Positions 35,869-45,987 of a stretch of 64,000 bases of DNA are shown here, one piece after another. How positions within the stretch are numbered: the first letter of the stretch is position 1; each line of letters starts with the position of its first letter. The position numbers and the translations under genes are program-made. The stretch is from Brevundimonas sp. Root1279 (GTDB lineage: Bacteria; Pseudomonadota; Alphaproteobacteria; Caulobacterales; Caulobacteraceae): contig NZ_LMEB01000010.1 in NCBI RefSeq assembly GCF_001425945.1, forward strand, positions 1 to 64,000, written 5' to 3'. A model generated the notes under the pieces. That model was not told the DNA's origin. It worked only from the letters and a program-made list of their open reading frames with translations, and did no database searches.

Positions 35869-37284
35869 GTGTCCGAAGCGACCAAGCCAACGCTGAAAGT
35901 CTCCCGCGAGGGGGTCATTCTGATCAAGAGCTTCGAGGGATTCCGCCCTCGGGCGATTCGCGGCGACGATGGTCGCTGGGTGATCGGCTACGGCCATAAG
36001 CGGTCAGCCCGCGAGGGCCTGACGGTCGGCGAACAGGACGCTGAACTGCTGCTGCAGTACGACCTGCTGCCGGTCGTGAAGGCCCTGAACGAGCAGATCT
36101 CGGCCGAGCTGAACCAGCACCAGTTCGACGCCCTGGCCAGTTTCGCCATCTCGATCGGCGTCGAACGCTTCGTGACCTCTGACGTCCTGCACCGCCTGAA
36201 CGAGGGTCTGGCCCACGAGGCGGCCGAAGCCCTGGTCGGCTGGCCCGAGGCGACGCCCCCCGACGCCCCGCTGCGCCGCCGCGCAGCCGAACGCGCCCTT
36301 TTCATCGCCGATCCTGGCTCGCCGGTGCACCTGGCCGAACTGCTGGCCGCGCCGCTTCCTTCGCCCGCCGAGGTCGAAGCCTCCGTGATCCAGCCGGTGT
36401 TCAGCCCGCCCGGGGACGCGCGCGCCGCGGCCGTGGCCACCCTGCTGGGCGAGACGCAGGCCGAGAACCCCGCAGCCGAGCCGATGGTCGTCGAAGAGAC
36501 GCCCGCTCCGCCCGCGTCCGAGCCGCAGCCGGTCCCTCCGCCGTCCGCCGCAGCCATGCAGTTCCAGCGCTACTCGCCCTACGCGGCGGCGCTGATCGGC
36601 CCCCTGCCGGGCTTCCCATCCGCCATGCCGAAGAAGTCCGCCGAACCGGCGCCGGCGGCCGCAGAGCCTGTGAGCGAACCTGAACTGGCGGCCGCCCCCA
36701 CTCCCGAGCCGGCGCCCGCCCCTGCTCCGGCGGCCTTCCCCTCCCCCCTTCCCATCGGCATCGCGGTTCCGGCGGCGTTTCCGCCGGTCGTGCTGGCTGC
36801 GCCCGCACCGGTCGCGCCCGTCGCGCCGGTCGCACCCGTCGCGCCTGTCGCGCCTCTGGTGCCGCCTGCTCCCGGCCCGTCACCCTTCCCGCCGATGGAC
36901 GAACCGTTGGTGCTGACGCCTGCGACCGAGGCCGACTTCCATGAGGTCATCCGGCCGATCTGGGGCGAAACGGACCGCAGCGGCGCACAGGCGCAAGACA
37001 CGGTCCTGTTCGAGGACGAGCCGGCGCTGTCGGTGCTTCGCCACGAAATCGAGCCGACCGAACCGCGCCGTTTCGACTGGGGCGAAACCGGCGCCTACAT
37101 GATCATGGGCGGCCTGGGCCTGGCGTCGTGCGCCTTCTCCGCCGGGGCCTTCCGCCTGTCGGTCGAGCAGCCGTCGCCGATGGGCGAGACGACCCTCATC
37201 GCCTGGGTCCTGGCCCTGATCGGCGCCATCTGCGTCGGCGTGTCGTCGTGGAACCTCTATGTGCGGTGGGGCAAAGCCCAGTGA
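35869..37284 (+). CDS. spmX: SpmX-like polarity/stalk determinant: inactivated lysozyme domain + Pro-rich region + two C-terminal transmembrane helices
   Basis: 471 residues from GTG 35869 (the longer frame from TTG 35806 starts before the promoter). Residues about 8-150 form a family-24 (phage T4-type) lysozyme domain with KSFEGF and VIGYGHKR. The catalytic Glu (E23) is kept, but the usual Asp is Gly32 and the usual Thr is Val38. About 150-400 is Pro/Ala/Glu-rich and includes a five-unit 9-bp APV-type repeat (about 36805-36860). Two transmembrane helices near 411-429 and 443-462 end the protein. This is the SpmX architecture. In Caulobacter SpmX localises DivJ at the stalked pole. Identification rests on architecture and context. 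Confidence 0.85.
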   Translation: MSEATKPTLKVSREGVILIKSFEGFRPRAIRGDDGRWVIGYGHKRSAREGLTVGEQDAELLLQYDLLPVVKALNEQISAELNQHQFDALASFAISIGVERFVTSDVLHRLNEGLAHEAAEALVGWPEATPPDAPLRRRAAERALFIADPGSPVHLAELLAAPLPSPAEVEASVIQPVFSPPGDARAAAVATLLGETQAENPAAEPMVVEETPAPPASEPQPVPPPSAAAMQFQRYSPYAAALIGPLPGFPSAMPKKSAEPAPAAAEPVSEPELAAAPTPEPAPAPAPAAFPSPLPIGIAVPAAFPPVVLAAPAPVAPVAPVAPVAPVAPLVPPAPGPSPFPPMDEPLVLTPATEADFHEVIRPIWGETDRSGAQAQDTVLFEDEPALSVLRHEIEPTEPRRFDWGETGAYMIMGGLGLASCAFSAGAFRLSVEQPSPMGETTLIAWVLALIGAICVGVSSWNLYVRWGKAQ

Positions 37285-37320
37285 CTTTGCCCGGGGCGCG
37301 GGCGGTGCTACCCCCCTGCC

Positions 37321-38481
37321 ATGAGCATTCCCAACGCCCCCCAATCGATGGAATTCGGCCTCGGCGAGACCGCTGACGCGATCCGTGACACCACCGCCCG
37401 CTGGGCCGCGGACCGCCTGGCCCCCTTGGCCGCCGAGATCGACGAGAAGAACCAGTTCCGCCGAGAGCTGTGGCCCGAAATGGGCGAGCTTGGCCTGCAC
37501 GGCATCACCGTCGAGGAAGAGTTCGGCGGCCTCGGCCTCGGCTACCTCGAGCATGTGGTGGCCATGGAGGAGGTGTCGCGCGCCTCGGCCTCTATCGGCC
37601 TGAGCTATGGCGCCCACTCCAACCTCTGCGTCAACCAGATCCGCCGCTGGGGCACAGCTGAGCAGAAGAACCGTTACCTGCCCAAGCTGATCTCGGGCGA
37701 GCACGTCGGCTCCCTGGCCATGTCCGAGGCCGGTTCGGGCTCGGACGTCATGTCCATGCGCACCCAGGCGGTGAAAAAGGGCGATCGCTACGTCCTGAAC
37801 GGCACCAAATTCTGGATCACCAACGCCCCCTCGGCCGACACCCTGGTGGTCTACGCCCGCACCGGCGAAGGCAACGGCGGCGTCACCGCCTTCCTGATCG
37901 AGCGCGGCATGAAGGGCTTCAGCGTCTCCAAGAAGCTGGACAAGATGGGCATGCGCGGCTCCGACACCGCCGAACTGGTGTTCGAGGATTGCGAAGTCCC
38001 GGAAGAGAACGTCATGGGCCCGGTCGGCGGCGGCGCCGGCGTGCTGATGAGCGGCCTGGACTATGAGCGCGCCGTGCTGTCGGCGGGCCCGCTGGGCATC
38101 ATGCAGGCGGCGCTCGACGTGGTCCTGCCCTACGTCCGCGAGCGCAAGCAGTTCGGCAAGGCGATCGGCAGCTTCCAATTGATGCAGGCCAAGGTCGCCG
38201 ACATGTACGTCGCCCTCAACTCGGCCCGCGCCTACGTCTACGCCGTGGCTCGCGCCTGCGACCAGGGCAAGACCACCCGCTACGACGCGGCCGGCGCGAT
38301 CCTGTTGGCCTCTGAAAACGCGGTGAAGGTCAGCCTTGAGGCCGTTCAGGCCCTCGGCGGCGCCGGCTACACCAAGGAATGGCCGGTCGAGCGGCTGGTG
38401 CGCGACGCCAAGCTCTACGACATCGGCGCCGGCACCAACGAGATCCGCCGCTTCCTGATCGGCCGCGAACTACTGGGCTGA
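37321..38481 (+). CDS. liuA: Isovaleryl-CoA dehydrogenase
   Basis: FAD-dependent oxidation of isovaleryl-CoA, an early step of leucine catabolism; electrons go to ETF. 386 residues. Acyl-CoA dehydrogenase signatures: [42 protein letters not shown], and the C-terminal [56 protein letters not shown] is characteristic of the isovaleryl subgroup, which carries its catalytic Glu on the G helix (GLDYERAVL). Its pathway partners liuBCD are about 25 kb away at 8046-12594. Confidence 0.93.
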   Translation: MSIPNAPQSMEFGLGETADAIRDTTARWAADRLAPLAAEIDEKNQFRRELWPEMGELGLHGITVEEEFGGLGLGYLEHVVAMEEVSRASASIGLSYGAHSNLCVNQIRRWGTAEQKNRYLPKLISGEHVGSLAMSEAGSGSDVMSMRTQAVKKGDRYVLNGTKFWITNAPSADTLVVYARTGEGNGGVTAFLIERGMKGFSVSKKLDKMGMRGSDTAELVFEDCEVPEENVMGPVGGGAGVLMSGLDYERAVLSAGPLGIMQAALDVVLPYVRERKQFGKAIGSFQLMQAKVADMYVALNSARAYVYAVARACDQGKTTRYDAAGAILLASENAVKVSLEAVQALGGAGYTKEWPVERLVRDAKLYDIGAGTNEIRRFLIGRELLG

Positions 38482-38991
38482 GGCCGGGCAATCCCCGAGA
38501 CGCTCGGCGGTCATCGTCATCGTCATCGAGCCCGACTCGGGCGTCGGCGCCGGCGTCGCCGTCGAGCGGATCTCCATGGTGTAGCGCTTCGAGAGGTCGC
38601 CGGTGAGCCGGAAGTCCGCCTCCATCCGCCGCTCGCCCGTGGTGCAGACCGATCGACCGACGATGGCGCCCCCTTCGCGACGGAACGGTTCCTGGGTGCA
38701 ATCCATGCCTCGCATCCCGGGCAACTCCAGATCTTGGCTCCCGCCCGTCACGCAGGTCTCCGTGACCGGCGCCTGGGCCCCTTCCGGCAGGCCGGCAAAT
38801 CGGGTCGTGACCCGCCAGAGGCCGGGCCGGGGCCCTTCGATCGCCGCGGCGGCGGCAGTTGGCGTCGGCTCGGCGGTCGGCGCCGGTTCGGCGGCGGGGC
38901 CGGCGGCGTCCTTCTTCTCGGCGTCTCCCCCCTGACCGCAGGCGGGCAGCAACAGAACGGCCAGGGCGGCCAGAACGATCTTGGTTCGCAT
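38470..38991 (-). CDS. DUF3617-family lipoprotein
   Basis: 173 residues from the ATG at 38989-38991. The signal peptide ends with lipobox LLLPACG. An Ala/Pro/Glu-rich linker (about 25-55) is followed by a small beta domain with [12 protein letters not shown] and [12 protein letters not shown], typical of DUF3617. Four Cys in the mature domain may pair. The function is unknown. It converges on liuA and overlaps it by 12 bases. Confidence 0.82.
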   Translation of the reverse strand: MRTKIVLAALAVLLLPACGQGGDAEKKDAAGPAAEPAPTAEPTPTAAAAAIEGPRPGLWRVTTRFAGLPEGAQAPVTETCVTGGSQDLELPGMRGMDCTQEPFRREGGAIVGRSVCTTGERRMEADFRLTGDLSKRYTMEIRSTATPAPTPESGSMTMTMTAERLGDCPASAQ

Positions 38992-39115
38992 GGAAGTCCC
39001 CTCTGTGAGCCCCTCGCCCACCTCGCGAACGGTTTTGACGAACCGCCGTTCCTTGGGCCGTGCGGGGAACCTCCCCGCGGGGCGTTGGTTGCTGGCGCTC
39101 GGAAGGAGACCCGTC

Positions 39116-39301
39116 ATGCCCGCAAAGTCCGCAGCCCAGCAGAAGGCCGCCGGCGCCGCCCTGTCCGCCAAGCGCGGCGACACCCCGAAGTCCGAACTGA
39201 AGGGCGCCTCGAAGCACATGGTCGAGTCGATGACCGAGAAGCAGCTGGAGGAGTTCGCCCACACCAAACGCAAGGGCAAAGCCGAGCACGTGCGGCATTG
39301 A
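39116..39301 (+). CDS. DUF3008-family small basic protein
   Basis: 61 residues from the ATG at 39116, preceded by GGAAGGAG (39101-39108). The whole protein is the DUF3008 pattern: MPAKSAAQQKAAGAALSAKRG, GASKHMVESM, and KQLEEFAHTKRKGKAEHV. These Lys/Ala-rich proteins are often stress-induced. The function is unknown. Confidence 0.9.
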   Translation: MPAKSAAQQKAAGAALSAKRGDTPKSELKGASKHMVESMTEKQLEEFAHTKRKGKAEHVRH

Positions 39302-39406
39302 GCGCCGCTACACGGCGGTTTGCGACCATGGACTTTTGTTAAGTGGCGCGGGAGCGTAGCCGTGCCTAGATCAACAAGCCCCGTCGCTCGAGTCCTGCAG
39401 GCGCCC

Positions 39407-40090
39407 ATGCCCGACTACGACTACCAGAGCGACACGCGGTCGTTCTCACAGGTGATCGAAGACATCGGACACAAGGCCGACCCGCGCCTGTATCTGGGCG
39501 AGTTGGTCAACGCCTTCGGCGAGCGCGGCTTCGGCGCGCTGATGCTGTTCTTCGGCGTACTGAATATCGCCATCGGCATCATTCCCGGAACGACCACCCT
39601 CCTGGGCCTGCCCTTGCTGGTGATGGGGTTCCAGCTGGTGATCCGCCAGGACCAGCTGTGGCTGCCTCGCTGGGCGCTGAAGCGCTGGATCGACCGCGAG
39701 GCCTACCGGACGGGCGTCGAGAAGGTGATCCCGCGCCTGCGCCGGATGGAGCGCATGTCCCGGCCGCGCCTTGAGGCGATGACCAGCGAGCTGTCCGAAG
39801 TCCTCATCGGCCTCGTGACCATGATGCTGGCCTTCATCCTGATTCTGCCGATCTGGGGCGGAAACTTGATCCCTGCCCTGATCATCGCAACCTTCGGCTT
39901 CGGCCTGATGCAGCGAGACGGCCTGGCGATTCTGCTGGCGTGGTGCGCCGTCGCCCTTATCGGCGTGGCCGGCCTGGTGGTCTGGCTGGCCTGGACCCAG
40001 GTGTCGCCCTACGTCCTGCCGGTGCTCGAATGGGTGCAGGGCCTGCTGCCCCAGGCCTGGGCTTGGCTGACCGGCCTGTTCGGGGGCTGA
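39407..40090 (+). CDS. exoD: ExoD-family membrane protein
   Basis: 227 residues from the ATG at 39407. It matches the ExoD family, first linked to exopolysaccharide production in rhizobia: GFGALMLFFGVLNIAIGIIPGTTTLLGLPLLVMGFQLVI near the N-terminus, then three further hydrophobic helices in the C-terminal half. The role (inner-membrane, possibly envelope homeostasis) is not established. A convergent hairpin separates it from the flagellin gene. Confidence 0.85.
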   Translation: MPDYDYQSDTRSFSQVIEDIGHKADPRLYLGELVNAFGERGFGALMLFFGVLNIAIGIIPGTTTLLGLPLLVMGFQLVIRQDQLWLPRWALKRWIDREAYRTGVEKVIPRLRRMERMSRPRLEAMTSELSEVLIGLVTMMLAFILILPIWGGNLIPALIIATFGFGLMQRDGLAILLAWCAVALIGVAGLVVWLAWTQVSPYVLPVLEWVQGLLPQAWAWLTGLFGG

Positions 40091-40099
40091 AACGCGAGA

Positions 40100-40125
40100 C
40101 GCCGGAGAGGTCTCCCCCTCCGGCG
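40100..40125. terminator. Hairpin between convergent exoD and flagellin genes
   Basis: Eight-base-pair inverted repeat CGCCGGAG / CTCCGGCG with a 10-base loop, placed 9 bases after the exoD stop and 21 bases after the flagellin stop. The T-tract is weak on both strands, so termination is inferred from position. Confidence 0.5.
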
Positions 40126-40146
40126 CCTGCGAGAGCCTGAATAGAA

Positions 40147-40977
40147 TCAGCCGCGGAACAGCGACATGATCAGCTGCGGCGTCTGGTTGGCGATGCCCAG
40201 CGCCTGGACCCCGAGCTGCTGCTTCGTCTGCAGAGCCTGGAGCTTGGCGCTTTCCTTCGCCAGATCGGCATCGACCAGATTGCCCACGCCGGCTTCCAGA
40301 GCGTCCGACAGCTTGCCGACGAACGTCAGGTGGGTGGTGAGCGCCTTCGACTTGGTGCCCAGACGCGCCAGGGCGCCCGAGACCTTGTCGATGGAGTTGG
40401 AAACGGCCGTCAGGGACGCCGTCGCCTTGGTCAGGGTGTCGATCGATTGCGTCGTCGCAACCGAGACGTTCGCCCCGCCCAGCGCCAGCACTTCGCCGCT
40501 AACCGTAAGGGTCGCGGTGCCCGCCGCGTTGGCCAGAGCCGTGAAGCCGGTGGCGCCGGTCTTCAGCAGGTTGATCCCGTTGAAGTCAGCGTTGCCGGTC
40601 ACCGAAGCGATCTGGTCACGAAGGGCCTTGAAGTCCTCGTTCAGGGCGGCGCGGGCCGCGGTCTTGAGCGACGCATCAGTCGCCGCGAGAGCCTTCTCCT
40701 TCATCTGGAGCAAGAGGTCAGAGACCGTCTCGCCCGCCGCCAGAGCCACATCCACCGCGGCGACGCCGCGATCGAGCGATTGCTTCACCGCGCTCAGCGC
40801 CCCGATGTCGGCACGTTGGCCCTGGGCGATAGCCCAGATGGCCCCGTTGTCCTTTGCGGTCGCCACAGACTTGCCGGTGTTGATCCGGTTCTGCGTGACC
40901 GCCAGCTGGGCGTTGGTCGCGTTCAGGTTCTGGAGCGCAACTTGAGCGCCCACGTTGGTGTTGACCGACATAACCAT
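40147..40977 (-). CDS. Flagellin
   Basis: 276 residues, the length of Caulobacter flagellins. The N-terminal D0/D1 region is MSVNTNVGAQVALQNLNATNAQLAVTQNRINTGKSVATAKDNGAIWAIAQ, and the C-terminal D1/D0 region ends LQALQTKQQLGVQALGIANQTPQLIMSLFRG. The short middle (about 120-190) lacks large D2/D3 domains. AAGGAA precedes the ATG at 40975-40977; an alternative Met is two codons in. It is preceded by a sigma-54 promoter and followed upstream by flaF-flbT, which control flagellin synthesis. Likely a glycosylation target of the FlmG-type enzyme encoded nearby. Confidence 0.95.
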   Translation of the reverse strand: MVMSVNTNVGAQVALQNLNATNAQLAVTQNRINTGKSVATAKDNGAIWAIAQGQRADIGALSAVKQSLDRGVAAVDVALAAGETVSDLLLQMKEKALAATDASLKTAARAALNEDFKALRDQIASVTGNADFNGINLLKTGATGFTALANAAGTATLTVSGEVLALGGANVSVATTQSIDTLTKATASLTAVSNSIDKVSGALARLGTKSKALTTHLTFVGKLSDALEAGVGNLVDADLAKESAKLQALQTKQQLGVQALGIANQTPQLIMSLFRG

Positions 40978-41054
40978 CGGGTAGTTCCTTCCATTCTGGT
41001 CGGTTGTGAACGGCCTTCTGGCCGTAGAACCGGTTCTAGGTTCGGAAGGGGCTA

Positions 41055-41070
41055 CGCAAGGAACGGGCCT
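41055..41070 (-). promoter_or_regulatory. Sigma-54 promoter of the flagellin gene
   Basis: The minus strand reads AGGCCCGTTCCTTGCG, with GG-N10-GC spacing (GG at 41068-41069, GC at 41056-41057) and a complete TTGC at -12. The predicted start is near 41044, giving a 5' leader of about 67 bases. The -24 half lies in an inverted repeat, GGGCCTCG / CGAGGCCC (41065-41072 and 41083-41090). Confidence 0.75.
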
Positions 41071-41174
41071 CGCCGAGATCGACGAGGCCCTATTGTTTTC
41101 AATGACTTATAAGGTTAGCGGAGCCGGTAGATCGGCAAGGACTGACGCCTGGCGGTCAGACTTTGCCTACCGGA

Positions 41175-41540
41175 TCAGGCAGCTTGCGCCGGGGCGCCGG
41201 CGAGGCCCTGCATGATCATCTTGTTGATGTCGATCAGGGCTTCAAAATCGTCTTCGCCGCGCATCACCGCCGACGAGTGACGGCCCACGAACAGGCTGAT
41301 CGAGATGATCGATGCCCGCAGGTTCTTGTCCATCTGGTTGTCAGGATTCGAGCAGTCGGTCGCCAGCGTCGACCAGAGTCGACGGTTCCAGTCCAACGCG
41401 TCGATACGGGTGGCGATATCCGACGCATCCGCGGTCGAGGCGTGCACCAGCGCCCGGGTCACCTGCCCGAACAACCGATACTCGGCCTCACGCGGGGTCT
41501 CAGCCCGCGTGGCTGCGGTCTTGTACGCCTGAAGCGACAT
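41175..41540 (-). CDS. flaF: FlaF flagellin-synthesis regulator
   Basis: 121 residues from the ATG at 41538-41540, [25 protein letters not shown]. The all-helical pattern and length match FlaF, which in Caulobacter promotes flagellin synthesis and acts opposite to FlbT. Also contains [18 protein letters not shown] and a C-terminal [15 protein letters not shown]. Its first 41 bases overlap the end of flbT, so the pair is translationally coupled. Confidence 0.93.
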   Translation of the reverse strand: MSLQAYKTAATRAETPREAEYRLFGQVTRALVHASTADASDIATRIDALDWNRRLWSTLATDCSNPDNQMDKNLRASIISISLFVGRHSSAVMRGEDDFEALIDINKMIMQGLAGAPAQAA

Positions 41541-41922
41541 TCGCCAGACCTTCCTCGTAATCAACAAGCTTTCGGGCGGCCATCAGCGCCTTGTAGTACT
41601 CGCGCGCCATGACGTGACGAGACGCGGCGACGCAATCGGCCAGCACCTCGGGATTGCGGGTCGCCCCCATGAACTCCGTCAGGCGCAGGGCGAACTCGTC
41701 GAACACCTTGGGCGCGGAGGCCTCGTCCAGGTACATCATCATGACCGGGAAATAGACGCGCTTGGCAGGGGTGTTGGCGTCCTCCGGCTGGAGGATGTCC
41801 TTCTCCCGCAGCACGCTGGCCTTGTTCTGAAGGATCAGGACGCCGCGACGATCGCCATTCTGGACGACAGCGCCGTTGAGAACGAATTTCTCGCCGGGCT
41901 TGAGCGACAGCTTCAACGGCAT
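41500..41922 (-). CDS. flbT: FlbT flagellin mRNA regulator
   Basis: 140 residues, opening [43 protein letters not shown], which is the FlbT signature. In Caulobacter FlbT represses flagellin production after transcription, by acting on the 5' leader of flagellin mRNA. It is first in flbT-flaF, and the flagellin gene follows on the same strand, so regulator and target are adjacent. Confidence 0.95.
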   Translation of the reverse strand: MPLKLSLKPGEKFVLNGAVVQNGDRRGVLILQNKASVLREKDILQPEDANTPAKRVYFPVMMMYLDEASAPKVFDEFALRLTEFMGATRNPEVLADCVAASRHVMAREYYKALMAARKLVDYEEGLANVASGVQDRSHAG

Positions 41923-42047
41923 TCAGGGCGACTCCTCAGGCGCCCGGCGACGTTAGGAAGCCGGGGACCAACACAGGCTAAACAGACGTGGTTAACCATC
42001 TCTTGTGATCCCGACGGCATGTTCGCCGGATCAACACGGAACCGCTC

Positions 42048-43844
42048 ATGTCCGCCGTCGAACTGTCGCCTGAAGAAATCCACGGGGTCGCCCCCGCCGC
42101 CCAGGGTCTCGTCGGCGATTCCGCCTCTCCAGAGGCGATCCGCAAGCTGTCGCACCAGCTCGCCAGCCCCAAGCTGGGGGTCAAGAGCCAACGCAAGGCG
42201 CTTGAAAAGCTGAAGGCCGCCCTGATGGCCATCCGCGCCGGCGACTTCGACCTCGGCGGTCGGCGCGCGATGGACGCGCTGAAGATCGACGAAACCAACG
42301 GGCTCGGCTGGCACGTGCTCGCGATCTGCCGCGAAAAACAGGGCGAACTCGGCCAGGCCCTGCTGGCCTATGAGGCGGCGCTGAAGCTGCTGCCGAACGA
42401 GACCGACGTGGCCCACGACCTGGGCCGCCTGGCGCAACAGATGGGCTATCTCGAGATCGCCGAGAAGCTGCTGATCAAATATCTGGCCGCCGACCCGGGG
42501 CACATCGAGGCGACCAACAACCTCGCCTGCGTGCTGCGCGACCAGAAGCGCTACGGCGACGCCATCGAGACGCTGCGGGCCCTGCTGGGCGTCGAACCGG
42601 AATCGCCGGTGCTGTGGAACACGCTCGGCACGGTCCTGAGCGATCAGGGCGACATGGGGACGGCCCTGACCTTCTTCGAGGAGGCGCTGCGCCACGATCC
42701 GACTTTCGCCAAGGCTCGCTACAACCGCGCCAACGCTCGCCAGCCGTTGGGTGACGCCCTGGGCGCCCTGGAGGACATCGACGCCGCCCTGCCCGGCGCC
42801 GAGAGCCCCTACGAACGCGCCATGATGACCATGGCCCGCGCCATGCTGCTGATGACGCTGGGCCGTATTCCCGAAGGCTTCGAGGCCTATGAGGTGCGCC
42901 TCGATCCGCACCTGCCGGAAGCCATGCGCGTCGCCGTCGACGCGCCGCGTTGGGATCCCAAGACCGAGGACCTGGCCGGCAAGCGCCTGCTCGTCGTCGG
43001 CGAACAGGGCATCGCCGACGAAATGGTCTTCGGGACCTGCATCGGCGACGCCATCGAGGCCGCCGGCCCTGAGGGCAAGGTCTTCGTCGCTGTCGAGCCA
43101 CGCCTGGTGGGTCTGTTCCAACGCGCCTATCCGAGCGCCATCGTCGGCGGCCACAAGGCAGTCAAGCTGGAGGGCCGGATCACCCGCTACGTCCCCTTCG
43201 TCGAGGAGCTGTCGGCGACCGAGGGCAAGATGGACGCCTGGATCCCGATGGCCTCGCTGCTGGCGGCCTATCGCCCTACGGTCGAGAGCTTCCCCGAGCG
43301 CCGCGGTTATCTCGTGCCCGACGCGGAAAAGGTGGCCTACTGGAAGGCGGAGCTGGAAAAGCTGGGCCCCGGCCTCAAGGTCGGCCTGCACTGGAAGAGC
43401 CTGGTGCTGACCGGCTCGCGGGCTCGCTATTTCTCCAGCTTCGAGCGCTGGAAGCCGGTGCTGACCACGCCGGGCGCCCTCATGGTCAACCTGCAATGCG
43501 GCGACGTTTCCGAAGACCTGGCCCAGGCCGAGGCGGCCGGGGTGACCATCTGGACCCCGCCGATCAATCTGAAGGACGATCTGGAGGACGTGGCGGCCCT
43601 GTCGGCGGCGCTGGACCTGGTCGTCGGACCAGGCATCGCCGGGACGAACCTGGCGGCGGCGGTCGGCGGAACGACCTGGATGATCACCGCTCCGGACGAC
43701 TGGCACTACCTGGCGACCGACAAATACCCCTTCTACCCGCACGTCCGCTTCTTCCGCCGCGACAGCTTCGGCGACTGGGAGGGCGTCATCGCCCGCATCC
43801 GGACAGCGCTGGACGAAGCGGTCGCACTCGGCCGAGCGGACTAG
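42048..43844 (+). CDS. flmG: FlmG-like modular flagellin glycosyltransferase (TPR + GT domain)
   Basis: 598 residues. An N-terminal helical part and tetratricopeptide repeats occupy about 75-285 (e.g. LGWHVLAICREKQGELGQALLAYEAALKLLP, PVLWNTLGTVLSDQGDMGTALTFFEEALR). A GT-B-type glycosyltransferase domain (about 300-598) has GLHWKSLVLTGSRARYFSSFERWKPVL and DLVVGPGIAGTNLAAAVGGTTW. This is the build of FlmG, the Caulobacter and Brevundimonas enzyme whose TPR domain recruits flagellin and whose GT domain adds a sialic-acid-like sugar (pseudaminic or legionaminic). It diverges from flbT-flaF by 125 bases. Assignment rests on architecture and context. The sugar is not readable here. Confidence 0.82.
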   Translation: MSAVELSPEEIHGVAPAAQGLVGDSASPEAIRKLSHQLASPKLGVKSQRKALEKLKAALMAIRAGDFDLGGRRAMDALKIDETNGLGWHVLAICREKQGELGQALLAYEAALKLLPNETDVAHDLGRLAQQMGYLEIAEKLLIKYLAADPGHIEATNNLACVLRDQKRYGDAIETLRALLGVEPESPVLWNTLGTVLSDQGDMGTALTFFEEALRHDPTFAKARYNRANARQPLGDALGALEDIDAALPGAESPYERAMMTMARAMLLMTLGRIPEGFEAYEVRLDPHLPEAMRVAVDAPRWDPKTEDLAGKRLLVVGEQGIADEMVFGTCIGDAIEAAGPEGKVFVAVEPRLVGLFQRAYPSAIVGGHKAVKLEGRITRYVPFVEELSATEGKMDAWIPMASLLAAYRPTVESFPERRGYLVPDAEKVAYWKAELEKLGPGLKVGLHWKSLVLTGSRARYFSSFERWKPVLTTPGALMVNLQCGDVSEDLAQAEAAGVTIWTPPINLKDDLEDVAALSAALDLVVGPGIAGTNLAAAVGGTTWMITAPDDWHYLATDKYPFYPHVRFFRRDSFGDWEGVIARIRTALDEAVALGRAD

Positions 43845-43902
43845 TCCGTTCCGGGAACACCGGACGGAACCGGGGCGTTGAGCAGCGGACAGGAGGTTCG
43901 CA

Positions 43903-44349
43903 ATGCCCGTGCTCGACGACTACTCGGACGATCAGGAACAGTCTGAAACCTTTGACGAAACCCACATCGACGATGAGGGCGACGGCGAGGTCATGCTCGA
44001 CGAGGCTGACGACGTCCTGGACGTGACCCAAGCCGACGGCGACGCCGACGAGGAAGAGTTCGATGAGGACGCGGATCCCGACCTCGACGAGGAGCTCGGA
44101 GCGTCCGGCATAGAGGCCGAGGCGGACGCCCTGCTTGGCGTGGACGGCGAACGTGTCAACGAGATCGACGGCGAGAGCAATGGGGCCCTCGGGCCCGATG
44201 AAGTCGAGCTCGTCTATTCCGGGCTGATGCGAAACTCGAAAGGCGCCCAGGCCAGCGCGGCCCACTGGGAAGCCAAACGCCTGTCAGACGACGACATCGC
44301 CGACCTGGGCTACGGCCCGGACGGCGATGAAGACCATCCCGCGCACTAA
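43903..44349 (+). CDS. Very acidic hypothetical protein
   Basis: 148 residues, more than a third Asp or Glu, with a predicted disordered first two-thirds (DDEGDGEVMLDEADDVLD). A more ordered C-terminal part is LGPDEVELVYSGLMRNSKGAQASAAHWEAKRLSDDDIADLGYGPDGD. AGGAGG lies just before the ATG at 43903. No family recognised. The next gene (44359) starts 9 bases later and is likely co-transcribed. Confidence 0.72.
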   Translation: MPVLDDYSDDQEQSETFDETHIDDEGDGEVMLDEADDVLDVTQADGDADEEEFDEDADPDLDEELGASGIEAEADALLGVDGERVNEIDGESNGALGPDEVELVYSGLMRNSKGAQASAAHWEAKRLSDDDIADLGYGPDGDEDHPAH

Positions 44350-44358
44350 GGAACGCTT

Positions 44359-44571
44359 ATGACCACCCACACCCCCGGCCAGACGGACCACCAGCAGGCC
44401 CCGGCCGACGACGCCCCGCACGCCCGTTCGGCGCCCCGCGAAACCGGGAAACCCGATCAACTGTGCGAGGAAGAGCGCCAGGCGGAAGATCGCCAGGAAG
44501 CTCTGGTCGACGAAGGGATCGAGGAGACCTTCCCGGCCAGCGACCCGGTCAGCGTCAAGCGGATCACCTGA
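44359..44571 (+). CDS. Small protein with FPASDP motif
   Basis: 70 residues. A polar, disordered N-terminus is followed by DEGIEETFPASDPVSVKRIT. The E-x-F-P-A-S-D-P ending is shared by many short, apparently stress-related proteins of Alphaproteobacteria, whose function is unknown. It is hydrophilic, without signal or membrane segment, 9 bases after the acidic protein gene. It converges on cysS with 6 bases between stops. Confidence 0.7.
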   Translation: MTTHTPGQTDHQQAPADDAPHARSAPRETGKPDQLCEEERQAEDRQEALVDEGIEETFPASDPVSVKRIT

Positions 44572-44577
44572 CCGAAC

Positions 44578-45987
<1,410 letters not shown>

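Noticed and set aside
41992..42006. TTAACCATCTCTTGT between flbT and flmG as a CtrA box
   Set aside because: Only the first half (TTAACC) fits; the second half-site reads TTGT rather than TTAA.
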